Source: VGTK01 sp046327915 (GTDB lineage Bacteria; Desulfobacterota; Binatia; UBA12015). From it: a stretch of DNA of 64,000 nt. The position numbers and the translations under genes are program-made. A model generated the notes under the pieces. That model worked only from the letters and a program-made list of their open reading frames with translations. It did no database searches and was not told where the DNA came from. Shown in pieces: positions 41,261 through 49,305 of the stretch. Within the stretch, counting starts at the first letter, position 1. Every line of letters starts with the position of its first letter. The stretch spans positions 62,001 to 126,000 of the forward strand of contig JAXLXO010000013.1 of assembly GCA_046327915.1 (NCBI GenBank), read 5' to 3'.

Positions 41261-41593
41261 ATGAGCCAGGAGAATCGTTCCGACATGGACGCGCGACGAC
41301 GGCTGATCGACGCCGTCGCGCAGGATTATCCCGCGAGCGAGACGTCCGACGTGCTCGCGATCGTCGACCAGTACGGAGCGGAGGCGCACGAGCGCGAGCC
41401 GGAGCGCGTTCGTCTGGCGATCGTCCGGCTCGCCGCGGGCGATCGCGAGAAGCTTCCGAAGCTGCTGCACGCGGCGAAGGTCGACTACCGCGACATCCTC
41501 GCGTGGGCGGACGCCGGACCGCTGTCCGCCGAGGACGGCGAGCGGCTGCAGGCCGCGGCGCGGAAGCTCCTCGCGCGCTGGGGCACGAGCTGA
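41261..41593 (+). CDS. Hypothetical helical protein
   Basis: A 110-residue, mostly helical, acidic protein. Recognisable elements are DVLAIVDQYGAEAHEREPER and LPKLLHAAKVDYRDILAWAD, which look like a conserved small family, but I cannot name it. It has no cysteine or signal peptide. It precedes the Imm53-like gene by one base and so is likely co-expressed with it. Confidence 0.7.
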   Translation: MSQENRSDMDARRRLIDAVAQDYPASETSDVLAIVDQYGAEAHEREPERVRLAIVRLAAGDREKLPKLLHAAKVDYRDILAWADAGPLSAEDGERLQAAARKLLARWGTS

Positions 41594-41594
41594 C

Positions 41595-41912
41595 ATGTCC
41601 GCACTCGCTCGACTCCAGCGCTGGTATGCCGCCCGCTGCGACGGCACGTGGGAGCACCAGCACGGCATCTCGATCACCTCGTGCGACAACCCGGGGTGGT
41701 GGGTGAAGGTCGCCCTCGCCGGCACGCCGCTGCGCGGCGTCGCGTTCGACGAGATCGCATCCGGCGTCGACGCGCGACGATTCGCGACGCAGCCGTCGTG
41801 GCTGTCGTGCCGCGTCGAGGACGACGTCTGGCACGGCGCGGGCGACGCGGCGAAGCTCGAGGTGATCCTCGACACGTTCCTCGACTGGGCGGAGTCGCAT
41901 GACGCGGACTGA
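41595..41912 (+). CDS. Imm53-like immunity protein
   Basis: A 105-residue protein with the pattern I associate with immunity protein 53: LQRWYAARCDGTWEHQHGIS, then DNPGWWVKVALAGTPLRG, then SCRVEDDVWHGAGDAAKLEV and a closing LDTFLDW. Immunity proteins of this class protect a cell against a polymorphic toxin. No toxin gene is visible nearby, so it is either an orphan kept against neighbours or a domesticated gene. It overlaps the methyltransferase gene at 41899 by 14 bases. Confidence 0.75.
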   Translation: MSALARLQRWYAARCDGTWEHQHGISITSCDNPGWWVKVALAGTPLRGVAFDEIASGVDARRFATQPSWLSCRVEDDVWHGAGDAAKLEVILDTFLDWAESHDAD

Positions 41913-42756
41913 CGACGCGGCGCCGGACGACACCGCCGTCCGCACCGCGCTCTGGCGCGCGCTGCACGTCCTCGTCGATCCACCGCCGCACGTCTTCACG
42001 GACGAGATCGGTGCACGACTCGCTGCACCACCCGACGGCTGGCGGGATCGCCCCGACATGAGCGACTTCACGCGTCCGTTCCGCGCGTCGATCGTCGCGC
42101 GCGCGCGCTTCGTCGCGGACCTCGTGGAAGAGAAGGCCGCACGCGGCGTCGCGCAGTACGTGATTCTCGGCGCGGGACTCGACACCTTCGTGCAGCGCCG
42201 TCCGGATCTCGCGTCGCGCCTCGCCGTTTTCGAGATCGACCGTCCGGGTGCGCAGGAATGGAAGCGGCGACGGCTCGTGGAGCTCGGCTTCGGCATCCCG
42301 GACGGCCTGCACCTTGTGCCGGTCGACTTCGAGGCTGGCGCTGCGTGGTGGAACGAGCTGCACGCGGCAGGCTTCGATGCCGCGAAGCCCGCGATCGTCG
42401 CCTCGACCGGCGTCAGCATGTACTTGACCCGCGCCGCGATCGCCGCGACCCTGCGCCAGGTCGCGGCGCTCGTGCCCGGCTCGACGCTCGCGATGTCGTT
42501 CATGCTGCCGATCGAGAGGGCCGACCCGGAGGTCCGCCCGGGCATCGAGCGCGCGGCCGCCGGCGCGCGGGCCAACGGCACGCCGTTCGTCAGCTTCTTC
42601 CTGCCGGACGAGATCACGACGCTCGCGCGCGAGGCGGGCTTCCGCGACGTGCGGCACGTGTCCGCCGAGACTCTGGCCGAGCGCTGGTTCGCCGGCCGCA
42701 GCGACGGGCTCCGACCACCGCGCAACGCGGAGGAGCTGCTGGTCGCCGAGACCTGA
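41899..42756 (+). CDS. LCM-type SAM-dependent methyltransferase
   Basis: A 285-residue methyltransferase of the leucine-carboxyl-methyltransferase (TIGR00027-type) family. The SAM site is YVILGAGLDTFVQRRPDLA near residue 83, followed by VFEIDRPGAQEWKRRRL and the helix-strand motif IVASTGVSMYLTRAAIAATL. The bacterial branch typically methylates small-molecule carboxyl or hydroxyl groups. ATG 41899 overlaps the Imm53-like gene. Confidence 0.9.
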   Translation: MTRTDDAAPDDTAVRTALWRALHVLVDPPPHVFTDEIGARLAAPPDGWRDRPDMSDFTRPFRASIVARARFVADLVEEKAARGVAQYVILGAGLDTFVQRRPDLASRLAVFEIDRPGAQEWKRRRLVELGFGIPDGLHLVPVDFEAGAAWWNELHAAGFDAAKPAIVASTGVSMYLTRAAIAATLRQVAALVPGSTLAMSFMLPIERADPEVRPGIERAAAGARANGTPFVSFFLPDEITTLAREAGFRDVRHVSAETLAERWFAGRSDGLRPPRNAEELLVAET

Positions 42757-42816
42757 GCGGGACCGCGCCACGCGAGCGCGTGACACCCGCGCCGCTCGCG
42801 TCTATCCTCCGCGCCC

Positions 42817-43641
42817 GTGGGGATGAGGGGCTTCGACGCAAAGTTCGGTGCGGACCGTCTGTCCGAGCTGCCGCAGTCGCCCGGCGTCTATCTCTTCCTC
42901 GACGAAGCGGGCGGCGTGCTCTACGTCGGCAAGGCGAAGGACCTGCGCCGGCGCTTGACGTCCTACCGCAACGCCACGCGCCGCAGGGCGCACCGCAAGA
43001 TGCGCACGCTGGTGCGCGTCGCCGCATCGCTCGAGATCCGGCCGCAGGAGACCGAGACGCAGGCGCTGCTGCTCGAGAACGAGCTGATCCGCACGCTGCG
43101 CCCGCCGTACAACGTCGACGGCGCATTCTCGTTCCTCTACCCGGCGCTGGGCGTCGGGCGGCACGACGGCCGCGTGCTGCTCGCGTTCACCTCGACCCCC
43201 GACGACTGGGACGCGCTCGACGTCCGCTGGCACGGCGCCTTCCGCTCGCGCCGCCGCGCCCGTGCCGCGTTCGACGCGCTCTCAGGGCTGTTCGGACGCA
43301 TCGGTCACGCGGAGCCGGCGTCGCGGCTGCCGTCGGTGCCGCTGCGTCGCGGCGTGCGGCTCGAGGCGTTCCGCCGCGTACCGGACGAGCTCGCCGACGC
43401 CGCGAACGCGTTTCTCGCGGGAGAGTCCACGGAGCTGCTCGCGCTGCTCTTCGCGCATCTGCTCGAGAGCTCGCACGCGCGGCTCGAGGCCGCCGAGGTC
43501 CAGCAGGAGCTGCGTACGCTGCGGACCTTCGTCCGAACCGACGTGGCGCCGCTGCAGAGCGCGCTCCGCGCGACGAATCGCGCCGACTTCGTCCCGGGGC
43601 ACGAGCGCGACGCACTGTTCATCGCGGCGCGCAGCGGCTGA
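42817..43641 (+). CDS. GIY-YIG nuclease, UvrC N-terminal-like
   Basis: A 274-residue protein with a GIY-YIG domain in the first 100 residues: PQSPGVYLFLDEAGGVLYVGKAKDLRRRL corresponds to the two core motifs and the catalytic Arg, and ETETQALLLENELIRTLRPP carries the catalytic Glu. It lacks the UvrB-binding and RNaseH-like domains of UvrC, so it resembles Cho or the epsilon-exonuclease-associated type. The last 150 residues are helical, rich in Leu, Ala and Glu, and unassigned. GTG 42817 or ATG 42823 may be the start. A repair or mobile-element nuclease role is likely. Confidence 0.87.
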   Translation: MGMRGFDAKFGADRLSELPQSPGVYLFLDEAGGVLYVGKAKDLRRRLTSYRNATRRRAHRKMRTLVRVAASLEIRPQETETQALLLENELIRTLRPPYNVDGAFSFLYPALGVGRHDGRVLLAFTSTPDDWDALDVRWHGAFRSRRRARAAFDALSGLFGRIGHAEPASRLPSVPLRRGVRLEAFRRVPDELADAANAFLAGESTELLALLFAHLLESSHARLEAAEVQQELRTLRTFVRTDVAPLQSALRATNRADFVPGHERDALFIAARSG

Positions 43642-43654
43642 CTTCGAAGCCGGT

Positions 43655-43684
43655 TGTCGAATCCGCGGCGGTCGGGTCGACTAT
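43655..43684 (+). promoter_or_regulatory. ECF42-like promoter before the AHSA1 gene
   Basis: TGTCGAA (43655-43661) and TCGACTAT (43677-43684) are 15 bases apart. The same pair, with the same spacing, lies at 61498-61527. TGTCGA with CGAC resembles the promoter reported for ECF42 sigma factors. It starts 13 bases after the GIY-YIG stop and about 66 bases before ATG 43751. Confidence 0.55.
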
Positions 43685-43750
43685 GGGCGGAATGAGTCGC
43701 ACGAACGCGGGCGGCTCGAACGACGAACCAAAACGAAGAGGAGCAGCACC

Positions 43751-44197
43751 ATGTCGACAGGCACCGTTCGTCTGCACCGCGTCCTGCGCGGCACCCCGGA
43801 GCGCGTCTACCGCGCCTTCACCACGCCCGACGCGATGGCCAAGTGGCTGCCGCCCTACGGCTTCACGTGCAAGGTGCACCACATGGACGTCAAGGTCGGC
43901 GGCACCTACCGCATGTCCTTCACGAACTTCACCACCGGCAACGGCCACTCGTTCGGCGGCGTCTACCGCGAGCTGATCCCCAACGAGCGCCTCGTCTACA
44001 CGGACAAGTTCGAGGACCCGAACATGACCGACGAGATGGTCACGACGATCACGCTGAAGAAGGTCGCGTGCGGGACGGAGATCACGGCGACGCAGGAGGG
44101 CATCCCGGCGATGATCCCGGTCGAGAGCTGCTACCTCGGCTGGCAGGAGTCGATGGAGCAGCTCGCGAAGCTGGTGGATCCGGAGATTCCGGACTGA
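43751..44197 (+). CDS. AHSA1/SRPBCC-family protein
   Basis: A 148-residue START/Bet v1-like protein. The beginning VRLHRVLRGTPERVYRAFTT, the segment DAMAKWLPPYGFTC, the strand FGGVYRELIPNERLVYTDKF and the final helix SCYLGWQESMEQLAKLV match the AHSA1 family of hydrophobic-ligand-binding proteins. ATG 43751 follows GAGGAG. It is preceded by an ECF42-like promoter; AHSA1, DGPF and VOC proteins are common members of such ECF regulons. Confidence 0.9.
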   Translation: MSTGTVRLHRVLRGTPERVYRAFTTPDAMAKWLPPYGFTCKVHHMDVKVGGTYRMSFTNFTTGNGHSFGGVYRELIPNERLVYTDKFEDPNMTDEMVTTITLKKVACGTEITATQEGIPAMIPVESCYLGWQESMEQLAKLVDPEIPD

Positions 44198-44245
44198 TCG
44201 GAGTCCGCCGGCCTGGCCGGGGCCGATTTCCCGTCGACGGGCGGG

Positions 44246-44288
44246 TTGCCTTCGGTTCGGTATGACGTATTCTCCTACTCGGGAGGAT
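44246..44288 (+). promoter_or_regulatory. Promoter and autoregulatory operator of the toxin-antitoxin pair
   Basis: TTGCCT (44246-44251) and TATTCT (44268-44273) are 16 bases apart. An imperfect inverted repeat ATTCTCC (44269-44275)/GGAGGAT (44282-44288) covers the -10 box and the ribosome site, as expected for an operator bound by the antitoxin. Confidence 0.5.
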
Positions 44289-44292
44289 CGTC

Positions 44293-44535
44293 ATGCCGAA
44301 GGCCAAAGTAGCGGTCACGCTCGATGCCCGGACCTTGCGCCGAGTCGACCGACTGGTGCGCGACGCCCGGTACCCGAACCGGAGTCAGGCGATCGAGGCG
44401 GCGATCACGGCACAGCTGGAACGACTCGAGCGGCGTCGCCTCATCGAGGCATGTGCGCGGCTCGACCCGAAGGAGGAGCGGGCTATCGCAGAGGAGGGTA
44501 TCGCCTCCGACGTGAAAGAGTGGCCGCCGTATTGA
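44293..44535 (+). CDS. Ribbon-helix-helix antitoxin (MazE/CopG-like)
   Basis: An 80-residue DNA-binding antitoxin. The ribbon-helix-helix motif is at the N-terminus: KVAVTLDARTLRRVDRLVRD forms the strand and first helix, then NRSQAIEAAITAQLERL the second helix. The acidic tail ending DVKEWPPY is the expected toxin-binding segment. It precedes and overlaps a PemK/MazF-like toxin gene, and an operator-like repeat lies in its promoter. GGGAGG lies upstream of ATG 44293. It would neutralise the toxin and repress the operon. Confidence 0.88.
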   Translation: MPKAKVAVTLDARTLRRVDRLVRDARYPNRSQAIEAAITAQLERLERRRLIEACARLDPKEERAIAEEGIASDVKEWPPY

Positions 44536-44858
44536 GGGGTGAGGTCCGCTGGGCGGACCTCGATCCGACCCGAGGTCGGGAGCAGGCCGGGTTGCGGCCC
44601 GTACTGATTCTCTCCCAGGACGTGTTCAATGAGCGCTCGGGGACGGTGATCGCCGTGGCGTTGACGAGCCAGCCTCAGCGAGCAGGCTTTCCCCTGACGC
44701 TCGAGCTGACGAGCGCCGGGCTTCCGAAGCGATCGTGGGTGAAGATCAGCCAGATCCGTACGCTGGCGATCGAACGGATCGGAAAGCGGATTGGAAGGGT
44801 CACGCCGGAAGAGTTGGCGCAGGTCGTCGAAGGGTTGAACGACATCGTCGGCGACTGA
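44520..44858 (+). CDS. MazF/PemK-family toxin (mRNA interferase)
   Basis: A 112-residue ribonuclease toxin. The core is GEVRWADLDPTRGREQAGLR followed by PVLILSQDVFNER and VIAVALTSQPQRAG, which carry the loop and the catalytic Arg and Thr positions of MazF. It ends with the usual WVKISQIRTL segment and a C-terminal helix. GTG 44520 is chosen and gives a 16-base overlap with the antitoxin; TTG 44532 gives a four-base overlap and cannot be excluded. It would cut mRNA at specific short sites when the antitoxin is lost. Confidence 0.88.
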   Translation: MAAVLRGEVRWADLDPTRGREQAGLRPVLILSQDVFNERSGTVIAVALTSQPQRAGFPLTLELTSAGLPKRSWVKISQIRTLAIERIGKRIGRVTPEELAQVVEGLNDIVGD

Positions 44859-44955
44859 GCGCGCCTACCCGCATCGGCACCGTCGTCGCCACGGTCGTGT
44901 CGTAGATTCGTGGAAACGCGACGCGGCGTTCCTGCTTGTGGCGCATCGTCGAGCC

Positions 44956-45480
44956 ATGGTCAGTAGGACGATGCCCACGCCGGGAACGCTGACCTTCTTC
45001 TGCGGCAAGATGGCCGCCGGCAAGTCCACGCTCGCGAAGCAGATCGTCGCGCGCACGGACGCGATCCTCCTCGTGCAGGACGACTGGCTGACGCACCTCT
45101 TCCCCGAAGAGATCGCCGACGTCGAGGCCTTCCGGAAATACTCGCGACGCTTGACGGCGGCGCTCACCGCGCACGTGAGTACGCTGCTCGCGCGCGGCAC
45201 GAGTGTCGTGCTCGATTTTCCCGCCAACACGCGCGGACAGCGTGCCTGGTTCCGCGAGCTGATCGACCGCACGCGAGCGCCGCACGAGCTGCACTTCGTC
45301 GACACGCCCGACACGCTCTGCAAGGCGCAGCTCCGCGAGCGCAGCCGCGGCCTCGCCGACGGCGCCGCGTGGACGACCGACGCCGAGTTCGACGCGATCA
45401 CCCGTTTCTTCGAGCCGCCTTCTCCCGAAGAGGGTTTCCACATCGTCCGCCACGAGCGTAAGGTCGTTGCCGATGTCTGA
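44956..45480 (+). CDS. P-loop kinase (zeta-toxin/chloramphenicol-phosphotransferase-like)
   Basis: A 174-residue P-loop NTPase. The Walker A motif is CGKMAAGKST near residue 20, followed by a base-binding and catalytic acid region LLVQDDWLTHLF and a lid helix with QLRERSRGLADG. The arrangement matches small-molecule kinases such as chloramphenicol 3-phosphotransferase and zeta-type kinases. ATG 44956 is used; ATG 44971 (after TAGGACG) is possible. It ends by overlapping the methyltransferase start. It may phosphorylate an antibiotic or a nucleotide sugar. Confidence 0.8.
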   Translation: MVSRTMPTPGTLTFFCGKMAAGKSTLAKQIVARTDAILLVQDDWLTHLFPEEIADVEAFRKYSRRLTAALTAHVSTLLARGTSVVLDFPANTRGQRAWFRELIDRTRAPHELHFVDTPDTLCKAQLRERSRGLADGAAWTTDAEFDAITRFFEPPSPEEGFHIVRHERKVVADV

Positions 45481-46261
45481 TCAGCAGATCGTGTTCGACG
45501 ACGGCGCCACCTACGACCGCTACATGGGACGATGGAGCCGCATCGTCGGCGACGTCTTCCTCGACTGGCTGGCGCCCGGGCGCGGCCTGCGCTGGCTCGA
45601 CGTCGGCTGCGGCAACGGCGCCTTCACCGAGATGCTCTTCGAGCGCTGCGCGCCCGCCGCGATCGACGGAGTGGATCCGTCGGAGGCGCAGCTCGCGTTC
45701 GCGCGCGCGCAGCCCGCGGCGAAGCTCGCGAAGTTCCATCAGGGCGACGCGATGGCGCTGCCGTTCCCCGACGACGCGTTCGACGCGGCGGTGATGCCGC
45801 TGGTCATCTTCTTCGTGCCCGATCCCGCGAAGGGCGTCGCCGAGATGGCGCGCGTCGTCCGCGCGGGAGGCATCGTGGCGGCGTACGGCTGGGATCTCAC
45901 CGGCGGCGGCTTTCCCTACACGGCGCTGCAGCAGGAGATGCGCGAGCTCGGCGTCACGCACGGCATGCCGCCGAGCCCGGAGGCGGCGCGCCTCGACGTC
46001 CTGCAGGAGCTGTGGACGGGCGCGGGGCTGCAGTCGATCGAGACGCGCGCGATCGAAGTCCAGCGGACTTTCGACGACTTCGAGGACTGGTGGCAGACGG
46101 TTCTCACCGGACCGAGCGTCAGCGCGAAGCTCGCGGCCATGGCGCCCGACGTTCGCGCGGCCTTGAAGGAGCGCATGCGCGCGCACCATCCCGCGGATGC
46201 TTCCGGGCGCGTCACGTACGGCGCGCGCGCGAACGCCGTCAAGGGCCGCGTCCCGCGCTGA
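45473..46261 (+). CDS. Class I SAM-dependent methyltransferase (UbiE/Methyltransf_11-like)
   Basis: A 262-residue methyltransferase with motif I in WLDVGCGNGAFTEM near residue 45, motif II at VDPSEAQLAFARAQ, and the ALPFPDDAFDAAVMP segment of motif IV. Its last 90 residues are helical. ATG 45473 overlaps the kinase gene by 8 bases. It is the last gene of the long plus-strand run from 37.5 kb. Confidence 0.88.
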   Translation: MSDQQIVFDDGATYDRYMGRWSRIVGDVFLDWLAPGRGLRWLDVGCGNGAFTEMLFERCAPAAIDGVDPSEAQLAFARAQPAAKLAKFHQGDAMALPFPDDAFDAAVMPLVIFFVPDPAKGVAEMARVVRAGGIVAAYGWDLTGGGFPYTALQQEMRELGVTHGMPPSPEAARLDVLQELWTGAGLQSIETRAIEVQRTFDDFEDWWQTVLTGPSVSAKLAAMAPDVRAALKERMRAHHPADASGRVTYGARANAVKGRVPR

Positions 46262-46285
46262 GGATCGAGCGGTAGATCGCGCGCG

Positions 46286-46741
46286 TCAGCGCAGCCCGAG
46301 CCGCGCGTTGTCCCAGGTGAGCAGCTTGTCGTCCGGCACGATCTCGAGCGTCGTGCGCTCGACCTCGTAGTGCGCCCGCGTGCCGCTCGGCATCGTGGAA
46401 CGTGCGGTGCGGAACGCGCCGTACTTCGCGTCGAGCGCCGCCGCGACGCGCGTCAGCAGCCCGGGCTCGTCGACGATGCGCGCGAGTCCCGCGACGTGCA
46501 CCGCACGCAACTCGGCCCAGCGCTCGCCGGACTCGACGAGGAACGCGACGCGCGGATCGCGGCGCACGCGCGCGTGGCGTTTCGCCGTCGCGGGGCCGCT
46601 CACGTAGATGCGCCGGTCGAGCACCGCGAACCAGACCGGCAGCGTGATCGGGCGTCCGTCGCGCCGCAGCGACGTCAGGATTCCGGTGTGCGCGTGCGCG
46701 AGAACCTCCCACGCCTCGTCGCTCGACAGCCGCACGCTCAT
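46286..46741 (-). CDS. Pyridoxamine-5'-phosphate-oxidase-fold (flavin split barrel) protein
   Basis: A 151-residue split-barrel protein. The pattern LAHAHTGILTSLRRDGRPITLPVWFAVLDRRIYV is the typical first half of FMN or F420-binding PPOX-like proteins, and KRHARVRRDPRVAFLVESGER follows. It is the last gene of the four-gene minus-strand operon, overlapping the synthetase stop by four bases (ATGA). It may reduce an intermediate with the flavin or F420 used by the LLM enzyme in the same operon. Confidence 0.87.
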   Translation of the reverse strand: MSVRLSSDEAWEVLAHAHTGILTSLRRDGRPITLPVWFAVLDRRIYVSGPATAKRHARVRRDPRVAFLVESGERWAELRAVHVAGLARIVDEPGLLTRVAAALDAKYGAFRTARSTMPSGTRAHYEVERTTLEIVPDDKLLTWDNARLGLR

Positions 46742-48393
46742 CGGGCGCTCCCGCGCGCGGCGCGCAATCGGTCGCGCAGCTCGTACTTCTTGACCTTGCC
46801 CGACGGCGTGCGCGGGAACTCCTCCACGACGTGCAGCTCCTCGGGCCACTTCTGGCGCGCGAGGCCGGCGTGCTCGAGGTGCAGCTGCACGTCGGAGAGA
46901 TCCGGCGCGCCGGCCCCGGGACGGAGCCGTACGAACGCGCTCGCGCGTTCGCCGAGGCGCGGATCGGGCGCAGCCACGACCGCGACCTCGGTGACCGACG
47001 GCATCCGCGCGAGCAGCTCCTCGATCTCGGCCGCGCTGATGTTGGCGCCGCCGCGGATGATGATGTCCTTCTTGCGGTCGGTGATCGTCAAGTAACCGTC
47101 GGCGTCGAGCACCGCGATGTCGCCGCTCGCGTACCAGCCGTCGGGGTCGACCGTGTCGCGCGTGAGCGCCGGGTCGGTGTAGCCGGCGAAGAGGTCGGGG
47201 CCGCGGCTCCAGACCTCGCCGGGCACTCCGCTCGCGACGTCACGGCCTCTCTCGTCGACGACGCGCAGCTCGACGCCCGCGAGCGCAGCCCCGTCGGTGC
47301 GCGTGCGCTTGTCGCGCGGATCGGTCGGCGGGCTGCCGGTCGTCGACGGGTGCTCGGTCGAGCCGTACACCCGCGAGATCGCGATGCCCAGCTCCTCGGC
47401 GCGGTCCGCGACGGCGACCGGGACGGGTGCGCTGCCGAGCCCGAGCCAGCGCATCTTCTCGGCGTGTGCGCGTGTGAAGCGCGGGTTGTCGATCAGGCTC
47501 AGCAGGAATACCGTCGCACCGCTGCCGGCGACGAGGTCGTCGTGCAGCATCGCGTCGAGCACGACGTCGGCGTTCCACTGATCCGTCAGGTGCACGGCCT
47601 GTCCGCGGTGGATCGGCAGCAGCAGACCGCCCAGCATGCCGATCGCGTGCGCGACCGGCGCGCCGATCAGGTTCGGACGATCGCCTTCGAGCTGGATCGC
47701 GGCGAGCTGGCGGATCTCCGCGAGCAGGCTCCGGTGCGTATGGATCACGCCCTTCGGATCCGCGGTCGTACCCGAGGTGTAGCCGATCACCGCGGGCGCG
47801 TCGGGGTCGACCTTCGCGGGTGCTGCCATCGGTGATGCATCGGAAAGGCGCTCGAACGGAAGCGCCCACGCGGGCAGCGCGCCGTCGCCGGTGCGCAGCA
47901 CGACGGCGAGCTCCAGGTCCGGCAGCGACGGACGCAGCGTCTCGAGATTCGCCAGGTAGTCGAGCCGCTTGAAGCGGTCCGCGGTGACGAACGCCCGCGC
48001 GCGCGACTCGCGCAGGGCGAAGCCGACCTCCTTGCTGCCGTAGTGTCCGACGATCGGCACGACCACCACGCCGAGCAGCGCGAGCCCGAAGAAGGTCACC
48101 GCGGCCTCGGTCCAGTTCGGCAGCTGGAACGCCGCCACGTCGCCGGGGCCGATGCCGTGTGCGGCGAGCCCGGCGGCGAGCCGGTGCGCGCGGTCGAGCA
48201 GCGTGCCGAGCGTCAGGTCGTCGGGGCGGACGTCCGACCAGATGCGGAAGCGGTCGTGCGCGTGCGCGCGGATCGCCGTGTCGAGGTACGTCCCGAGCGT
48301 GTCGTCGGTCCAGAGGCCGCTGCGCAGATAGCGCGCGCGCAGCTCGTCCGACGTGCGGCGCAGCGGCCACTCGCGCACCGCACGCTCAGCCAC
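46738..48393 (-). CDS. Acyl-CoA synthetase (AMP-binding, ANL superfamily)
   Basis: A 551-residue adenylate-forming ligase. Core motifs are the P-loop-like YTSGTTADPKGVIHTHRS near residue 185, RVYGSTEHPSTTG for the adenine site, YASGDIAVLDADGYLTITDR with the catalytic Asp, and the C-terminal hinge with the catalytic lysine in PRTPSGKVKKYELR. It would activate a carboxylic acid as AMP ester and then CoA thioester. GTG 48393 overlaps the BKACE stop by eight bases. Its neighbours (LLM, BKACE, flavin protein) suggest it loads the acid produced by that pathway. Confidence 0.93.
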   Translation of the reverse strand: MAERAVREWPLRRTSDELRARYLRSGLWTDDTLGTYLDTAIRAHAHDRFRIWSDVRPDDLTLGTLLDRAHRLAAGLAAHGIGPGDVAAFQLPNWTEAAVTFFGLALLGVVVVPIVGHYGSKEVGFALRESRARAFVTADRFKRLDYLANLETLRPSLPDLELAVVLRTGDGALPAWALPFERLSDASPMAAPAKVDPDAPAVIGYTSGTTADPKGVIHTHRSLLAEIRQLAAIQLEGDRPNLIGAPVAHAIGMLGGLLLPIHRGQAVHLTDQWNADVVLDAMLHDDLVAGSGATVFLLSLIDNPRFTRAHAEKMRWLGLGSAPVPVAVADRAEELGIAISRVYGSTEHPSTTGSPPTDPRDKRTRTDGAALAGVELRVVDERGRDVASGVPGEVWSRGPDLFAGYTDPALTRDTVDPDGWYASGDIAVLDADGYLTITDRKKDIIIRGGANISAAEIEELLARMPSVTEVAVVAAPDPRLGERASAFVRLRPGAGAPDLSDVQLHLEHAGLARQKWPEELHVVEEFPRTPSGKVKKYELRDRLRAARGSAR

Positions 48394-49297
48394 GCGACGT
48401 CTCCACGGGCGGGAGTCCGAGCCGTGCGCGCACGTCGCCGGGCGAAGCGACGGAACGCCCCGAACCCTCGACCCAGCGCACCGCCATCTGCACCACCTCC
48501 GCGTTGGAGCGGTCGGGAAACGCGGCCGGCGTGTCGCCGATGCCGACGCGGATGCCGCCGCCGAGCTCGAGCGCGCGGCGGCACAGGCGCTCGACGAGGC
48601 GCGCGTCGGACAGCGCATACGGCACCAGCACCCACGCGACGTCGAGCCCGGGCGGCAGCTGCCGCAGGTGGAACGCGATCGCGTCCTCGGTCGGCTCGGG
48701 CCCGGCGGCCCACGCGCCGGAGAGGAAGATCTTCAGGTAGACCGGTCCGCGCAGCGCACCGGACGCGGCGAGGAGGGCCACGGTGCGGGTGTGGCCGACG
48801 TCGAACGAGCCGAGGCTCGGGATCATGCCGAGCGCCTGCACGTTCTCGATCGCGGCGAGCGTGAGCGGCAGCGGGTTCGCGACGACGGTCGTTCCGCCGA
48901 GCGCTTCGAGCGGGAGGAACGTCCGCGCGCGCTCGTCCCACGGCACGACGCTCACCGAACCGACGTCGACCGGCGCCATCTCGAGCCCGTGCCGCTCGCG
49001 CAGCTCCCAGCAGTGGCCGAAGCGGCCGTCGAGCGAGTCCGGCTCGACGGGATAGGACGGGTAGGCGAGCAGGCCCGCGCGGCGCATCGGTGCGAAGGCT
49101 TCGCCGTTCAGCCTCGCGTCGCCGAGCCGCTGCGCGCCGTCCACCGGATCGCGCGCGTGCCAGTGCACGACGGCGGCGCCCGCGTCGCCGCAGCGCAGCG
49201 CGTCCGCGGCGCACTCCGACGCCGCGTACGGCACGTGGCGATTCAGCGCGCGCGGCGCCGCCTCGTTGAGCCCGACCTCGACGATCGCCGGATCCAT
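48386..49297 (-). CDS. BKACE (DUF849) beta-keto acid cleavage enzyme
   Basis: A 303-residue TIM-barrel enzyme of the beta-keto acid cleavage family, which swaps a beta-keto acid with acetyl-CoA to give acetoacetate and a new acyl-CoA. Typical signs are VHWHARDP near residue 45 (zinc-binding His pair), YPSYPVEP in the family-typical segment, MAPVDVGS for the middle of the barrel, and GGIRVGIGDTPAAFPDRSNA at the end. The start MDPAIVEVGLNEAAPR is at ATG 49297. Because the operon contains a synthetase and an LLM oxidoreductase, it probably breaks down a ring-opened or side-chain product. Confidence 0.87.
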   Translation of the reverse strand: MDPAIVEVGLNEAAPRALNRHVPYAASECAADALRCGDAGAAVVHWHARDPVDGAQRLGDARLNGEAFAPMRRAGLLAYPSYPVEPDSLDGRFGHCWELRERHGLEMAPVDVGSVSVVPWDERARTFLPLEALGGTTVVANPLPLTLAAIENVQALGMIPSLGSFDVGHTRTVALLAASGALRGPVYLKIFLSGAWAAGPEPTEDAIAFHLRQLPPGLDVAWVLVPYALSDARLVERLCRRALELGGGIRVGIGDTPAAFPDRSNAEVVQMAVRWVEGSGRSVASPGDVRARLGLPPVETSRG

Positions 49298-49305
49298 CCG
49301 CGACC

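Noticed and set aside
37479..46261. Integron gene-cassette array
   Set aside because: The content looks like cassettes (small, same strand), but most gaps are under 60 bases or negative, there is no room for attC sites, and no integrase is present.
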